This document shows positions 34,601 through 43,564 of a DNA stretch of 64,000 bases, in pieces; within the stretch, counting starts at the first letter, position 1; every line of letters starts with the position of its first letter. Where the stretch lies: positions 4,344,501 through 4,408,500 of the forward strand of contig NZ_CP095049.1 of the NCBI RefSeq assembly GCF_022919135.1, given 5' to 3'. The notes below the pieces were generated by a model that did no database searches, was not told the DNA's origin, and saw only the letters and a program-made list of their open reading frames with translations. Source of the stretch: Hymenobacter cellulosivorans. GTDB taxonomy: Bacteria; Bacteroidota; Bacteroidia; Cytophagales; Hymenobacteraceae. The translations under genes and the position numbers were made by a program.

Positions 34601-35068
34601 ATGTCAACATCCCTGCTGCCGCGTAACAGCGCCCTCGAAATCACCAATTTACTCTATCGCTACAATGAACTCATCGACAGCGGCGACCTAGCCGGTGCGG
34701 TCGGCCTGTTTCAGCACGCGCAACTCAAGCTTGTTACCTCCCCCGAGTTGCAAGGCTATGAGGCCTGCCTGGCGCTGCTGCAGCGAGTGGTCATTCTGTA
34801 TGCCGATGGGACTCCCAAAACCAAGCATATCGTTACCAACCCGATTATTGACATTGACGAGGCGGCGGGCACGGCTTCTAGCCGTTCGCAGTACACCGTC
34901 TTCCAGGCCACGGACGAGCTGCCCTTGCAAGTCATTGCCGGTGGACGTTACCACGACCGGTTCGAGTATGTGGAAGGTCAGTGGCGGTTTGCCTACCGGG
35001 ACTATACTCTATTCGACTTGCGCGGCAACACCAGCCAGCACCTAAACTTAGCGCGAGTAATGGAATAG
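34601..35068 (+). CDS. SnoaL/NTF2-like protein
   Basis: 155 residues from ATG 34601. The NTF2 fold pattern is clear: EITNLLYRYNELIDSGDLAG, then AVGLFQ; KTKHIVTNPIIDIDEAAGTA; GGRYHDRFEYVEGQWRFAYRDY. Such proteins are small cyclases, isomerases or ring-hydroxylation subunits; the substrate is unknown. It is probably controlled by the divergent HxlR regulator. Confidence 0.8.
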   Translation: MSTSLLPRNSALEITNLLYRYNELIDSGDLAGAVGLFQHAQLKLVTSPELQGYEACLALLQRVVILYADGTPKTKHIVTNPIIDIDEAAGTASSRSQYTVFQATDELPLQVIAGGRYHDRFEYVEGQWRFAYRDYTLFDLRGNTSQHLNLARVME

Positions 35069-35846
35069 ATACCGGCGCTGGCGCTCAGGCGCTCTGCTTC
35101 TTAACGAAAAGTACTACCTACTTCACTACTAAGAGGAGCGGTTCTTGGCGTAGTGCCTGCTCCAGTATCGTTCAGCGAAACGGTCACTTAAGCAGCTATT
35201 GTCCGGCTGTTAGTATGCTTACCGCCTTGCGGACACTCATGTACGAAAAGTGCCAAAACGCGAATTATTTGTACTAACAGCCGGGCAAACCTATCTACTA
35301 GTTTTGCATCATCAACCAAGTGAAACAATCGTTGCAAAACCGAACCCTGGCAAGCGTATAGGCCCCTTCAGCGTTGCTTGCTTAGCCCGGCGCAAGGTTC
35401 CGCATCGTACCTGCCGGCTCTCTAGCAGTTTACCAAGAAGGTAGCTAGCAGGTGTGCAGTTGGCGGGGAAAGCCTGTACGTCACGTGCAGCAATGCTCTA
35501 CCAACCTAACAGTTTATTCTTGTTCAACTGCTTGGTAAAGGCCTCGACTAGACGGCTAAACAATACAGCTGATTCGGTCGAAGGGTGCGACTATTCGGTG
35601 GCCGGCGGTAAGCAGCTTATCTAAGACACCGCTACTCTGCGGGGGCGACAGAACCCGTTAGGCCGGCCAGTATGTGTCTTAGCAACCATAGGCCATGGGG
35701 GCAAGAAAGCTCGTCGGGGGCACCTGCTGGGGCTGGCGGGCGGTAGCTAGAAGCCTCACCCCTTCCTTAAACTTTCTATTCTGACGCATGGCGAGTCACC
35801 TTGCTCGTCTGCACCATTTCCTTTTTCCTTTCTCTTGTTTCTTGCC
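35069..35846. other. long intergenic stretch
   Basis: About 780 bases without an intact gene. It contains one copy of the 16-bp CGTTYAGYSAAACGGT motif (35169-35184). A minus-strand fragment near 35520-35600 reads AVLFSRLVEAFTKQLNKNKL without a start, possibly a gene relic. Base composition is mixed and no insertion sequence ends were seen. Confidence 0.4.
35169..35184 (+). repeat. intergenic 16-bp motif, copy 1
   Basis: CGTTCAGCGAAACGGT, matching CGTTYAGYSAAACGGT shared by four intergenic sites in 35-43 kb; partly palindromic (CGTT...AACG). About 100 bases after the SnoaL-like gene. Confidence 0.5.
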
Positions 35847-36359
35847 ATGAGTGATTTACTGCTGATTCCACCCGCTGAAGGTGTGCGCACAGTGGGGCGC
35901 GGCGAAAGCGAGCATTTCGAAATAGCCAACTCCCACTTTACCTGGAAAGCCAAGGGCGTTGATACGGGCTATGCCTTTGCTATCCATGAACTGCCCCAGG
36001 AGCGCGGCAAAGACGTGCCGCGGCATGCCTCGGAAGTATTCTACATCCTGGAAGGCCAGGTGAATTTTATGCGCCTGACGGAAGATCAGTTGAATTGGGT
36101 GACGTGCGCCCAAGGCGACCCGCTGATTGTACCGCCGAATGCCTTTCGCAGCTTCGCCAACCGCAGTGGCGTGCTGGCGCGGCTGCTAAGCACGGCCAAT
36201 CAGCTACACCAAGCCTATTTCGATGAGGCCGCCCGTACGGTAACCGCCTCCGACCCGCTGCCGGCCGGCCCACCGGAGATGGATGCGCTTCAGCGCACCC
36301 TGGCGTGGGCCCCAAAGTATAATATATTCTTCGCGCCGCTGGCCGCACCAACTGCCTAA
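35847..36359 (+). CDS. cupin-domain protein
   Basis: 170 residues from ATG 35847. The cupin core shows GYAFAIHELPQERGKDVPRH, EVFYILEGQVNFM and DPLIVPPNAFRSFANRS; metal-binding His/Glu residues are partly conserved. The 12-base gap to the SDR gene implies one operon. Likely a small oxygenase, isomerase or sensor of unknown substrate. Confidence 0.75.
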   Translation: MSDLLLIPPAEGVRTVGRGESEHFEIANSHFTWKAKGVDTGYAFAIHELPQERGKDVPRHASEVFYILEGQVNFMRLTEDQLNWVTCAQGDPLIVPPNAFRSFANRSGVLARLLSTANQLHQAYFDEAARTVTASDPLPAGPPEMDALQRTLAWAPKYNIFFAPLAAPTA

Positions 36360-36371
36360 CAAACTGCAAAA

Positions 36372-37142
36372 ATGAAATTTACAAACAAAACCGTGCTTAT
36401 TACCGGGGGTGGCACCGGAATTGGGCTGGCCCTGGCCCAGCTCTTAGCTCAGCGGCGCAACCACGTCATCATTATCGGCCGCCGGCTCGACAAGCTGCAA
36501 GAAGCCCAGCAGCTGACACCCGAGTTGGAGATTTTTCAGTGTGATGTTGCTGACCCGGCGGCCATCGACGCGCTGTTTGCCAGCCTACAGGCCCAAGGCA
36601 TCGTGCTCGACGCGCTGATCAACAATGCAGCCGTGCTGGAAATGTGGGATATTCTGGAGCAGCCCCTGCCGTCAGCCGAAATCTTCAACCGCGTGAGCAT
36701 CAATTTGGCGGCCCCCATCTGCCTCACGCAACGCTTCGTCCGGCAGGCAGACCGGAAGCGCACCAACTATATTGTCAACGTCACGAGCGAAGCGGCCATC
36801 ATGCCGGTGCCCGTTCTGCCGCTGTATTCCGCGTCCAAAACGGGGTTGAGCGTGTTTACCCAGAGCCTGCGGGTGCAGCTCAAAAATCACCCGTTTGTGG
36901 TAATGGAGGTGATGCCGCCCCCCGTGGAAAGCCGCATGACGACGCAGGACCTGCGCAACTCGGGGCCCTTGGTGCTACCCACCGACTTTGCCCTGGGGCT
37001 GGTAAAGCAGCTCGAGGCCGGTAAACTCGACTACGCCCCCGGGGCCAACGCTTGGCAACTAGGCCTGATTCGCCGGCTGGCTCCCAAAATGGGCCTGCAC
37101 TTGGTCGATAAGCTCAGTCGCCAGCAGCTGCATACGGTGTAG
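36372..37142 (+). CDS. SDR family oxidoreductase (DltE-like)
   Basis: 256 residues. NAD(P)-binding TGGGTGIG (about 11-18), NNA (about 86-88), and the catalytic Tyr-Lys in LYSASKTG (about 154-161). Long C-terminal region with MPPPVESRM, as in DltE-type short-chain dehydrogenases. In an operon with the upstream cupin. Reaction unknown. Confidence 0.88.
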   Translation: MKFTNKTVLITGGGTGIGLALAQLLAQRRNHVIIIGRRLDKLQEAQQLTPELEIFQCDVADPAAIDALFASLQAQGIVLDALINNAAVLEMWDILEQPLPSAEIFNRVSINLAAPICLTQRFVRQADRKRTNYIVNVTSEAAIMPVPVLPLYSASKTGLSVFTQSLRVQLKNHPFVVMEVMPPPVESRMTTQDLRNSGPLVLPTDFALGLVKQLEAGKLDYAPGANAWQLGLIRRLAPKMGLHLVDKLSRQQLHTV

Positions 37143-37292
37143 CAACGCACGCATTGCGTGTCGCGAAACGGCACGTAAGCGCAGTTTTTCTTGAATACTA
37201 CCCGCGGGCGGCGCTTAGTAGAGCGCATCGCTGGTCGTCTGTATGACTGCTCCACTAGAGCAGCTAAACTCCCTTTTTTCCTTTCGGTTTCC

Positions 37293-37733
37293 ATGACTGC
37301 CATTCCCAAATTGGTGCCCGCTGCTGCCGGCACCCCGCTCAACGTGCTCGGTGACCAGGTGCTGGTGAAGCTTACAGGCCAGGACACCAACGCTCAATTT
37401 GCGCTGACTGAACAAGTAAATAAGCCGGGCACCGGCCTGCCCCTGCACTTGCACACGCAGGAAGACGAAACCTTTCTGGTGCTGGAAGGCCAGGTAGAAT
37501 TTGTCATTGGCGCCGATTCGTCCATCGTAGAAGCCGGCGGGCTGGCCTACGCCCCGCGGGGCACGGCGCACAGCTTCCGGGTGGTGGGCGACACGCCCGT
37601 CCGGATGCTGATTCACATTTCACCCGCTGGCCTGGAGAATATGTTCCAGGAACTAAGTCAATTGCCAGCCGATCCGCCCGACGTAGCTCAGGTGGCGGCC
37701 ATCTGTGGCCGCTACGGCGTTTCTTTCGTGTAG
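37293..37733 (+). CDS. cupin-domain protein
   Basis: 146 residues from ATG 37293. Single cupin with the metal site GTGLPLHLHTQEDETFLVLE (His, His, Glu) and the second motif APRGTAHSFRV. A quercetin-dioxygenase-like cupin of unknown substrate; it follows the SDR gene by 150 bases. Confidence 0.85.
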   Translation: MTAIPKLVPAAAGTPLNVLGDQVLVKLTGQDTNAQFALTEQVNKPGTGLPLHLHTQEDETFLVLEGQVEFVIGADSSIVEAGGLAYAPRGTAHSFRVVGDTPVRMLIHISPAGLENMFQELSQLPADPPDVAQVAAICGRYGVSFV

Positions 37734-38039
37734 CCGGTCACGCTCACCTTCTGCTACTCTATTCCGCCATGCGAGGCCGGCTGATTCTGCCTGCCTGCTT
37801 CACGTACGTGGTTATTGCCTTCGTAAAACTAGATAAGTAGGGTGAAGCTTAACCCTTCAGGAAGGCGGCACCCGCTACGGAATGACTGATGGTCAACCAG
37901 TAAACGGATAAGAAACTGCTCCGGTGGGCTTCGTAGCTACTAGGCGTCTGCCTGTTTGTTGTCGAATCTGCGTTTACTTTTATCCTTCTCTAACGGGCAC
38001 TTGGCAGCTGTAGCGCACGGCTGATGCTTACCCCAGCTC
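37734..38039. other. gene-free stretch
   Basis: About 300 bases without a gene or clear structure; it presumably carries the promoter of the AraC-type regulator. Confidence 0.4.
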
Positions 38040-38960
38040 ATGTTTCCTACCTATCACCTCCACGATTTTCCATCCGATAATGCCTTGCCCGGGCAGGTAC
38101 TCATCGAGCGGGTTGAGCAGCTGCAGCGCCCGGCTTCCTACCAATGGCCTCACCGGCGCAGTTTTTACGAAATTCTGTGGCTCACCGAAGGCTCGGCAAC
38201 CAACGTCGTCGACTACCACGAAACTACCATCGAGCCACAGACGCTGTTTTTTGTGGGCCCGGGCCAGCTGCACCTGCTAAGTCAAACCACCGGGGTGAAG
38301 GGCTACAGCATTGCTTTCACGGAAATTTTTTTGCTGCAGTACGTCAGTCAGCAGGACGTGGTACTGCGGCTTGCCTTTCTGGCTAATAGCGCCACGAGTG
38401 CCGTGCTTAAGATGGATGAGGAAGCCCTTCATGAACTGGAGCCCGTATTGGCGCTGCTCAAAGAGGAAGCCGGCCGACCGGAAAAATCGGCCGCGCTGTT
38501 GGGCCATCTGCTCTTTATCCTGCTCAACCGGATTCAGCGCCTGATTACCTGCCCGTATTCCAGCCGGCAGGATTTGGCCAGCATGCTATTGGTGCGGCGC
38601 TTTCGGTCCCTGGTCGAGCAGCATTTCCGGACGCCGCACAGCCTCTCCTTTTACGCCGAGCAGCTAGCCCTGACCGTGCACCGCGTAAACGAGGTGTGTA
38701 AGTACATGACGGGCAAAACGGCGGGAGACATTCTGCGCGACCGGCGGCTGCTGGAAGCCAAGCAGCAGCTGGTGCACAGCGACACGCCCATTGGCCAGAT
38801 TGCGGAAGATTTGGGCTTTCAGGACTTCTCCTATTTCTCCCGGCAGTTCAAGAAGAACACCCAAGTCCGGCCCGCCGCTTATCGGCGGGAGATGCACGAG
38901 AAGTATCACCGCGCGGCTTTTTCCTCCCTGGCTGAGGCCGCCCGGCTCCGTATAGCGTAG
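38040..38960 (+). CDS. AraC-family transcriptional regulator
   Basis: 306 residues. The N-terminal half is an AraC-type cupin sensor (RRSFYEILWLTEGSATNVVD, LFFVGPGQLHLL). The C-terminal 100 residues are the double helix-turn-helix (LSFYAEQLALTVHRVNEVCK, PIGQIAEDLGFQDFSYFSRQ, FKKNTQVRPAAYR). It lies between the SDR/cupin genes and an alpha/beta hydrolase gene, either of which may be its target. Confidence 0.9.
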   Translation: MFPTYHLHDFPSDNALPGQVLIERVEQLQRPASYQWPHRRSFYEILWLTEGSATNVVDYHETTIEPQTLFFVGPGQLHLLSQTTGVKGYSIAFTEIFLLQYVSQQDVVLRLAFLANSATSAVLKMDEEALHELEPVLALLKEEAGRPEKSAALLGHLLFILLNRIQRLITCPYSSRQDLASMLLVRRFRSLVEQHFRTPHSLSFYAEQLALTVHRVNEVCKYMTGKTAGDILRDRRLLEAKQQLVHSDTPIGQIAEDLGFQDFSYFSRQFKKNTQVRPAAYRREMHEKYHRAAFSSLAEAARLRIA

Positions 38961-39037
38961 GGCCACTAGGCAAGCCCCACTGGCGCTTCGCCGTATTTCA
39001 CGTAACCCGAATCAGACCAGTTCGATTTCAACTGCTT

Positions 39038-39931
39038 ATGCCTACTATTCGCACCGAAGTGCTTGATCTGAACTATGAGGAAGGAGGCCCCGCCACCGGG
39101 CCGCCGGTCCTGCTGCTCCACGGCTGGCCCGATGCTCCCCGCGGCTGGCGGGCAGTGGCTGAGCACCTGCAGGCCGCCGGTTGGCGCACCATCATCCCGG
39201 CGTTGCGGGGTACAGCGCCCACCCGGTTTCTGTCCGAAGATATGCCCCGCGTAGCACCCGGCGTTGCCCTGGCCCAGGACGCAATTGACCTGCTAGACGC
39301 TTTGCAGATACAGCAGGTAGCCGTCGTGGGGCACGATTGGGGTGCCCGTGCCGCCTATACGTTGGCCGCGCTGTTTCCCGAGCGGGTCACGTCCATCGTG
39401 GCGTTGGCGCTGGCGTATCAGCCCCAGGGCCGCTTTACCCTGCCCGATTTTGCCCAGTCCCGGCTATTTTGGTACCAGTGGTTTATGTGTACCGAGGCGG
39501 GTGCTGCCGCCGTGCGTCAGGATCCGGTGGGCTTTGCCCGCATCCAATGGGACACCTGGAGCCCGCCGGGCTGGTTTGACGAGGCGGAGTTTTCAGCCAC
39601 GGTGGCTCCTTTCAGCGCGCCTGACTGGGCCGAAGTTACGCTAAATGCCTACCGCTCCCGGTGGCTGCCCGGCGAGGCTACCGACCCTCGTTACGCCGCG
39701 CTGCAAGAACGCCTGCACACAATTGAGTACCTGACCACCCCTACCCTCATGCTGCAGGGAGCCGCTGACACCTGCGACGCGCCCCAGGAATCGGAAGGAC
39801 TGGAACAATACTTTACCTCCGGCTATCAGCGGCTGGTATTAGAGGGCGTTGGGCACTTTCCCCACCGGGAGGTCCCGGATGTCGTAGCCCACCACATCCA
39901 AGCTTTTCTCATTGACAAAGCCCCGCGCTAG
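39038..39931 (+). CDS. alpha/beta hydrolase (epoxide-hydrolase/dehalogenase-like)
   Basis: 297 residues. Oxyanion-hole motif HGWPD (about 28-32), and an Asp nucleophile at D100 in VVGHDWGARAAY, which points to the epoxide hydrolase/haloalkane dehalogenase branch. The catalytic His is in GVGHFPHRE near the C terminus. It probably belongs to the regulon of the AraC-type gene 77 bases upstream. Substrate unknown. Confidence 0.88.
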   Translation: MPTIRTEVLDLNYEEGGPATGPPVLLLHGWPDAPRGWRAVAEHLQAAGWRTIIPALRGTAPTRFLSEDMPRVAPGVALAQDAIDLLDALQIQQVAVVGHDWGARAAYTLAALFPERVTSIVALALAYQPQGRFTLPDFAQSRLFWYQWFMCTEAGAAAVRQDPVGFARIQWDTWSPPGWFDEAEFSATVAPFSAPDWAEVTLNAYRSRWLPGEATDPRYAALQERLHTIEYLTTPTLMLQGAADTCDAPQESEGLEQYFTSGYQRLVLEGVGHFPHREVPDVVAHHIQAFLIDKAPR

Positions 39932-39981
39932 GGTTCCCAAGCGCGGCGCTATCCAGCATTGTGGCCCTTGTAGCTGAAGCC

Positions 39982-40260
39982 TTAAAACTGCGTCTTAACA
40001 TAGGGCCACGTGACATAGAGGACCGCCCCTTGCAGCAGCGTCAGTAGCAGGGTAACGCCCCCGAAAGCGGCTTTGCGGTTTTTATGGTGCAGCAACAATA
40101 TCGCTGCCCACGTGCCTGGCATCGTGCTAGGCAGTGCTGCCTGCTGCAGCGTTTTTTCGGTAATGCGCCGCTGGCCCTGTTGGGCGTTGCGTTTATCCCA
40201 GGCGAAGAGCAGAAAACACAGCAGATTGAAAAGCAGCAGGCAACTCAAGAGTAGGGTCAT
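39982..40260 (-). CDS. DUF1294 membrane protein
   Basis: 92 residues from ATG 40260. Typical DUF1294 layout: hydrophobic helix with LLCFLLFAWDKRNAQQGQRR, the RITEKTL motif, a second helix with a HHKNRKAAF-type loop, and a third helix. Integral inner-membrane protein of unknown function; C-terminal DUF1294 segment often fused to cold-shock domains, here alone. Confidence 0.85.
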   Translation of the reverse strand: MTLLLSCLLLFNLLCFLLFAWDKRNAQQGQRRITEKTLQQAALPSTMPGTWAAILLLHHKNRKAAFGGVTLLLTLLQGAVLYVTWPYVKTQF

Positions 40261-40392
40261 GATGTGGGAGGTGGGTCCTACTGATTCGTCTGGGCTGGGT
40301 TTCGGCCGGGGTGGTCGCTGCACGGCTCCAAATCGGTTGGGCGCGCTAGGAAGACGTAGAGTGCACCAGCGGGACCACAAGGAATTGAGTTG

Positions 40393-40408
40393 CGTTCAGT
40401 GAAACGGT
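40393..40408 (+). repeat. intergenic 16-bp motif, copy 2
   Basis: CGTTCAGTGAAACGGT between the DUF1294 gene and the next leftward gene; followed by a TCGTTCTACCAAAAGG stretch partly shared with copy 4. Confidence 0.5.
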
Positions 40409-40466
40409 CGTTCTACCAAAAGGAGGATTTTGGCGAATGCACTAACCGTATTTATGTTACTGGATA

Positions 40467-40931
40467 TTATCGGCATCCACTGTCTCCGCCCCTGAAATGG
40501 CAAACGGCACACAGGTACGGGAAATCAACGCGCTTATATCCGGTGGCAGTGCCGCCAGCATATAGAGGTGTTTCTGGATAAGCAACCAAATGGTATCGGT
40601 TTTCTGCGTGAGCTAGGTCCGTTTTGTCAAAGGCAAAGAGCCCCCGCTTGCCATAATTTAGGAAACTGTGCGCGTAGCGACGATAAGCGTCCTCATCTTT
40701 CCCCACTATATTCCTCACTACCTGGGCCAAATGGGGGTTAAGGCGGGCCGTGGTTGTTTCAGTGGATAGAGAAAGAAAATAGTCGTGCAACTGCGTGAGC
40801 GCTTCAATCGATGCGGCCACGGAGCCAGGTAGCGGGCCGCCACCGGAAGCAAACTGGATGACGCAACCAGAGGTATCCACTGCGTACCAGTCAAAATCTG
40901 TTACTTCTTGGTCAATGCTGCTGATTTCCAT
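40467..40931 (-). CDS. hypothetical protein
   Basis: 154 residues from ATG 40931. Starts with an acidic segment, FDWYAVDTSGCVIQFASGGG, a pattern common in small Cytophagales proteins of unknown function, followed by helices and a Tyr-rich part. No signal peptide or TM. Function not assigned. Confidence 0.65.
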   Translation of the reverse strand: MEISSIDQEVTDFDWYAVDTSGCVIQFASGGGPLPGSVAASIEALTQLHDYFLSLSTETTTARLNPHLAQVVRNIVGKDEDAYRRYAHSFLNYGKRGLFAFDKTDLAHAENRYHLVAYPETPLYAGGTATGYKRVDFPYLCAVCHFRGGDSGCR

Positions 40932-41018
40932 GGGGGTGTAAGGGGGCCAGTGGGCGCTGCAAAAGGGAAAAATGGGTAACACGAAACTATATGCACGCTC
41001 AAATTTGGCCGCTTATAT

Positions 41019-41034
41019 CGTTTAGCCAAACGGT
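41019..41034 (+). repeat. intergenic 16-bp motif, copy 3
   Basis: CGTTTAGCCAAACGGT between two leftward genes; the palindromic part is best in this copy (CGTTT...AAACG). A looser relative, CGTTCACGCAAACGGA, is at 41569-41584. Confidence 0.5.
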
Positions 41035-41050
41035 CGAAATAAAAGCCTGC

Positions 41051-41506
41051 TCACTTCTGCCATTCCACAAAAACGTGGTCCTCGCCCGCTAACTCTTCCT
41101 CGATAATCGCTGCAATCACTGACCACTCGCCCCCAGCCAACCCTGCCCCAATGGCGGGATAACCGATGCGTTGGCCCGCGTATTCCTGTTTCACGCGCCG
41201 AAACACCTGACGCAGGGACTCGTTGTCAGCTTTGCGACCCGGCCCCTTCCACTGGTATTGGGTGTAGGCGTTTACAATGGCTAAGGGCTTGCCCCCGGCC
41301 TCAACGGTGGCCACGGTGTAGTGTCCCAGCTTGGTTGTATCGCCGGCAACGGTGGCTGCATCCGCTTCATAGGCGGCAGGAAAGACCTGTTTGATGGTTT
41401 TGGCAATGCCGGCGCCCATCGTGCAAAAGCAGTTGCAGCAGTGCACGATAACATCGAATTCGCCGGCTTTCGCCTTCTGTACCAAATCGCCTTGTTCCAT
41501 ATGCAT
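41051..41506 (-). CDS. macro domain protein
   Basis: 151 residues making up one macro domain: VIVHCCNCFCTMGAGIAKTI (ADP-ribose-binding loop), KLGHYTVATVEAGGK, and IGYPAIGAGLAGGEWSVIAA with the second loop. Likely binds ADP-ribose or removes it from protein or nucleic acid (poly-ADP-ribose glycohydrolase/ADP-ribose phosphatase-like). Confidence 0.9.
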   Translation of the reverse strand: MHMEQGDLVQKAKAGEFDVIVHCCNCFCTMGAGIAKTIKQVFPAAYEADAATVAGDTTKLGHYTVATVEAGGKPLAIVNAYTQYQWKGPGRKADNESLRQVFRRVKQEYAGQRIGYPAIGAGLAGGEWSVIAAIIEEELAGEDHVFVEWQK

Positions 41507-41614
41507 GCTGCGTCAGTCGGGATGGAGAAGCTTCAAGGTAGTGAACCTACTGAAACTCGACGAACTCTCGTTCACGCAAACGGAGGTTCTAGCGAAACGA
41601 GGGTTTAGGGGTAG

Positions 41615-42211
41615 CTAGTTAATCCACAGCAGCGACTCGGCCACCAAACGCCGTCGGCCCGTGGGCTCCACGACCAATAGCACCACGCCCGCCATCATCA
41701 TTCGACGTTCGCGGCCCATTTCGTAGTATACCAGCTGCTGACCGGAGCGCAACGCCAAGGGCTTGGACACCGTCAGAAAATCATTGATGGTGGGCCTGGT
41801 TGTGTCAGCATTGGTAAACAGCACTGCCCGGCCTCGGCAGACCGAAAATGCGCGTGGAGGCCCCTCGGCCGGGACCTGGGGGACGAGGTGGTCCAGCCCT
41901 ACCACGGTCGTGTTCAAGTGCTGCTTCTGCAGAAACAGTCGGACGTAATGCTGAGTGAGCAGTGGATTCATTCCGCTGATGAAGCGGGTACGCTGTCCGA
42001 AACGCATGGTGCCTTTGGGGGCCAGCGAATGGCGTACTGGCGGCCCGTCCGCCGCGATTTCAGCGCCATCACAATGACTGGAGAGCAGTGCGTAATAAGC
42101 CTCGGCTACCCCGGCGTGCTGAGTGGGATTGTCCATGACTTCGGCCTCTTCCTGGGGGTGACAAGCCGTGGCGCCCAGCACCGCTAGGCAAGGTAAACAA
42201 GCGCTGTTCAA
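41615..42211 (-). CDS. putative lipoprotein
   Basis: 198 residues. A short N-terminal hydrophobic stretch ends LGATAC (Cys about residue 17), a fair lipobox. The mature part contains FGQRTRFISGMNPLL and strand-rich segments near the C terminus (MMMAGVVLLVVEP). Monocistronic, divergent from the next gene with the two starts adjacent (42211/42212). No recognised family. Confidence 0.6.
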   Translation of the reverse strand: MNSACLPCLAVLGATACHPQEEAEVMDNPTQHAGVAEAYYALLSSHCDGAEIAADGPPVRHSLAPKGTMRFGQRTRFISGMNPLLTQHYVRLFLQKQHLNTTVVGLDHLVPQVPAEGPPRAFSVCRGRAVLFTNADTTRPTINDFLTVSKPLALRSGQQLVYYEMGRERRMMMAGVVLLVVEPTGRRRLVAESLLWIN

Positions 42212-42655
42212 TTGAAGGAGGAAAACACTGTACTTGCGACTCGTAACCGCCTAATACATATGCTTCTGTTTCTTTGCGTCAACGCCCTGCTTCAAACGCT
42301 TGCCGGTGACCCCGCCATCACAGTCCACCTGTCCCGATACGGCAAGCCTCAGACCGTTGATAAAATCGTCTTCATGTCAAAAGACGAAGTAGTTACCTTG
42401 GAGCAGCGCAACAATAGCGTGTTCATCATCCCGGCTCGCTTGCTCACTAAACGCTTTACTATCTCGTTTTCTTCCCGGAACCACGTCATCACCTTTGAAC
42501 ATGTTCCGATCAGGTACAATCCTGGTTATCTGGTCTGGGACGTTATTGTCGAGAAGAAACCCTTTTCGGAAGAGTACGGGTACTTGGCTAACCGCACGAC
42601 TAAGAAAATTCTAGTTTTGGATCAGAATACAGGCGGTATTATTACCTACCCGTAG
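42212..42655 (+). CDS. hypothetical exported protein
   Basis: 147 residues. Hydrophobic segment at about 15-30 (LIHMLLFLCVNALLQTLA) fits a signal peptide; the mature part is strand-rich and AT-rich. No recognised motif. Its start abuts that of the leftward lipoprotein gene. Confidence 0.55.
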   Translation: MKEENTVLATRNRLIHMLLFLCVNALLQTLAGDPAITVHLSRYGKPQTVDKIVFMSKDEVVTLEQRNNSVFIIPARLLTKRFTISFSSRNHVITFEHVPIRYNPGYLVWDVIVEKKPFSEEYGYLANRTTKKILVLDQNTGGIITYP

Positions 42656-42688
42656 AGTGTCTGGGGAATAAGTAGTTCTCTCAACGAA

Positions 42689-42704
42689 CGTTCAGCGAAA
42701 CGGT
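42689..42704 (+). repeat. intergenic 16-bp motif, copy 4
   Basis: CGTTCAGCGAAACGGT, identical to copy 1, 34 bases after the exported protein gene; followed by GGTTTCACTAAAAGAG, similar to the flank of copy 2. Confidence 0.5.
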
Positions 42705-42782
42705 GGTTTCACTAAAAGAGTGGCGGGTACTGCTTAACGTGCTATAGTTTCTGTTTTGAGACACCACTAACAATACAAAAAA

Positions 42783-42812
42783 AAGCGTTCCGGCTTTATT
42801 ACCGGAACGCTT
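42783..42812. terminator. bidirectional terminator
   Basis: Perfect 11-bp arms AAGCGTTCCGG / CCGGAACGCTT with 8-base loop and an A7 run on the left; between convergent genes, serving the DUF6266 gene at least. Confidence 0.85.
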
Positions 42813-42873
42813 CAGGAATTTTGGGAAAGTATAAGCCATCCGGCCGGGGCTTTCCGTTTGCAGGGCGGTCAGT

Positions 42874-43509
42874 TTACGACACCTGCTCCACCGCTGTGCT
42901 GCTGGCATCACTCCCATCGAAACGACGAGCAAAGCCATAGGCCACCAGATTAGCAGACGCTACACCCGCGAAGCGGGCATTCGTCACACTCAGCGTCCCA
43001 TCCGACCGCACGGCGCCCTCGGCGTCCGTCACGATCAGGCCGGTTAGCTTGTTGATGACAACCACTGTCACCGTATCAGCAGCCAGCGCACCAGCCCCGT
43101 TGCTGTTGTCCGCCCAGGTAGCCGTAATGGTGTCGCTGCCCATTGGCCCCTTCGAGGCTACGAAGTCATCCAACGGCTCCACTGACCCAGCCGAAAGCTG
43201 CATCAGCAGGTAGTCGATACTGGCCACGTTCTGCGCGTCGGCGCTGGTAGCCGAGAAGTTTTGGCCCACGAAGCGGTTGTAGGCCGACTGGCCGCCCTGC
43301 GCCTTCAAGCCCAGGGTCAGCGCCGGAGCCAGTTTCTTGTACAGGTCCGCGAGCAGTTTGAAGCGCGAACGAGTGTTCTGCTGCGCGGGCGTGTTGCTGG
43401 TGTTGCTGCCCACTTTCTGCCGAAGGATGTTTTGCCCGTTGACCTTCGTAAAAGTCAGTTGGCCGGCGCTGCCTTCAATGTCGCCGAGGATGCTACGAAT
43501 ACGTGCCAT
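42874..43509 (-). CDS. DUF6266-family protein
   Basis: 211 residues. The N terminus MARIRSILGDIEGSAGQLTF, then TKVNGQNILRQK...TPAQQNTRSRFKLLADLYK matches the Bacteroidota DUF6266 layout (MARIxxGILGGxxGKVGxxVG...K...NPxTxAQxxxRxKF). The C-terminal half is strand-rich and Ig-like. Members occur in prophages and islands; role unknown. Confidence 0.75.
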   Translation of the reverse strand: MARIRSILGDIEGSAGQLTFTKVNGQNILRQKVGSNTSNTPAQQNTRSRFKLLADLYKKLAPALTLGLKAQGGQSAYNRFVGQNFSATSADAQNVASIDYLLMQLSAGSVEPLDDFVASKGPMGSDTITATWADNSNGAGALAADTVTVVVINKLTGLIVTDAEGAVRSDGTLSVTNARFAGVASANLVAYGFARRFDGSDASSTAVEQVS

Positions 43510-43564
43510 ACATTAGAAAAAGGTTGAGTGAAAGAAGATTTCAGCTGCTGTTTTGCGCGCATTC

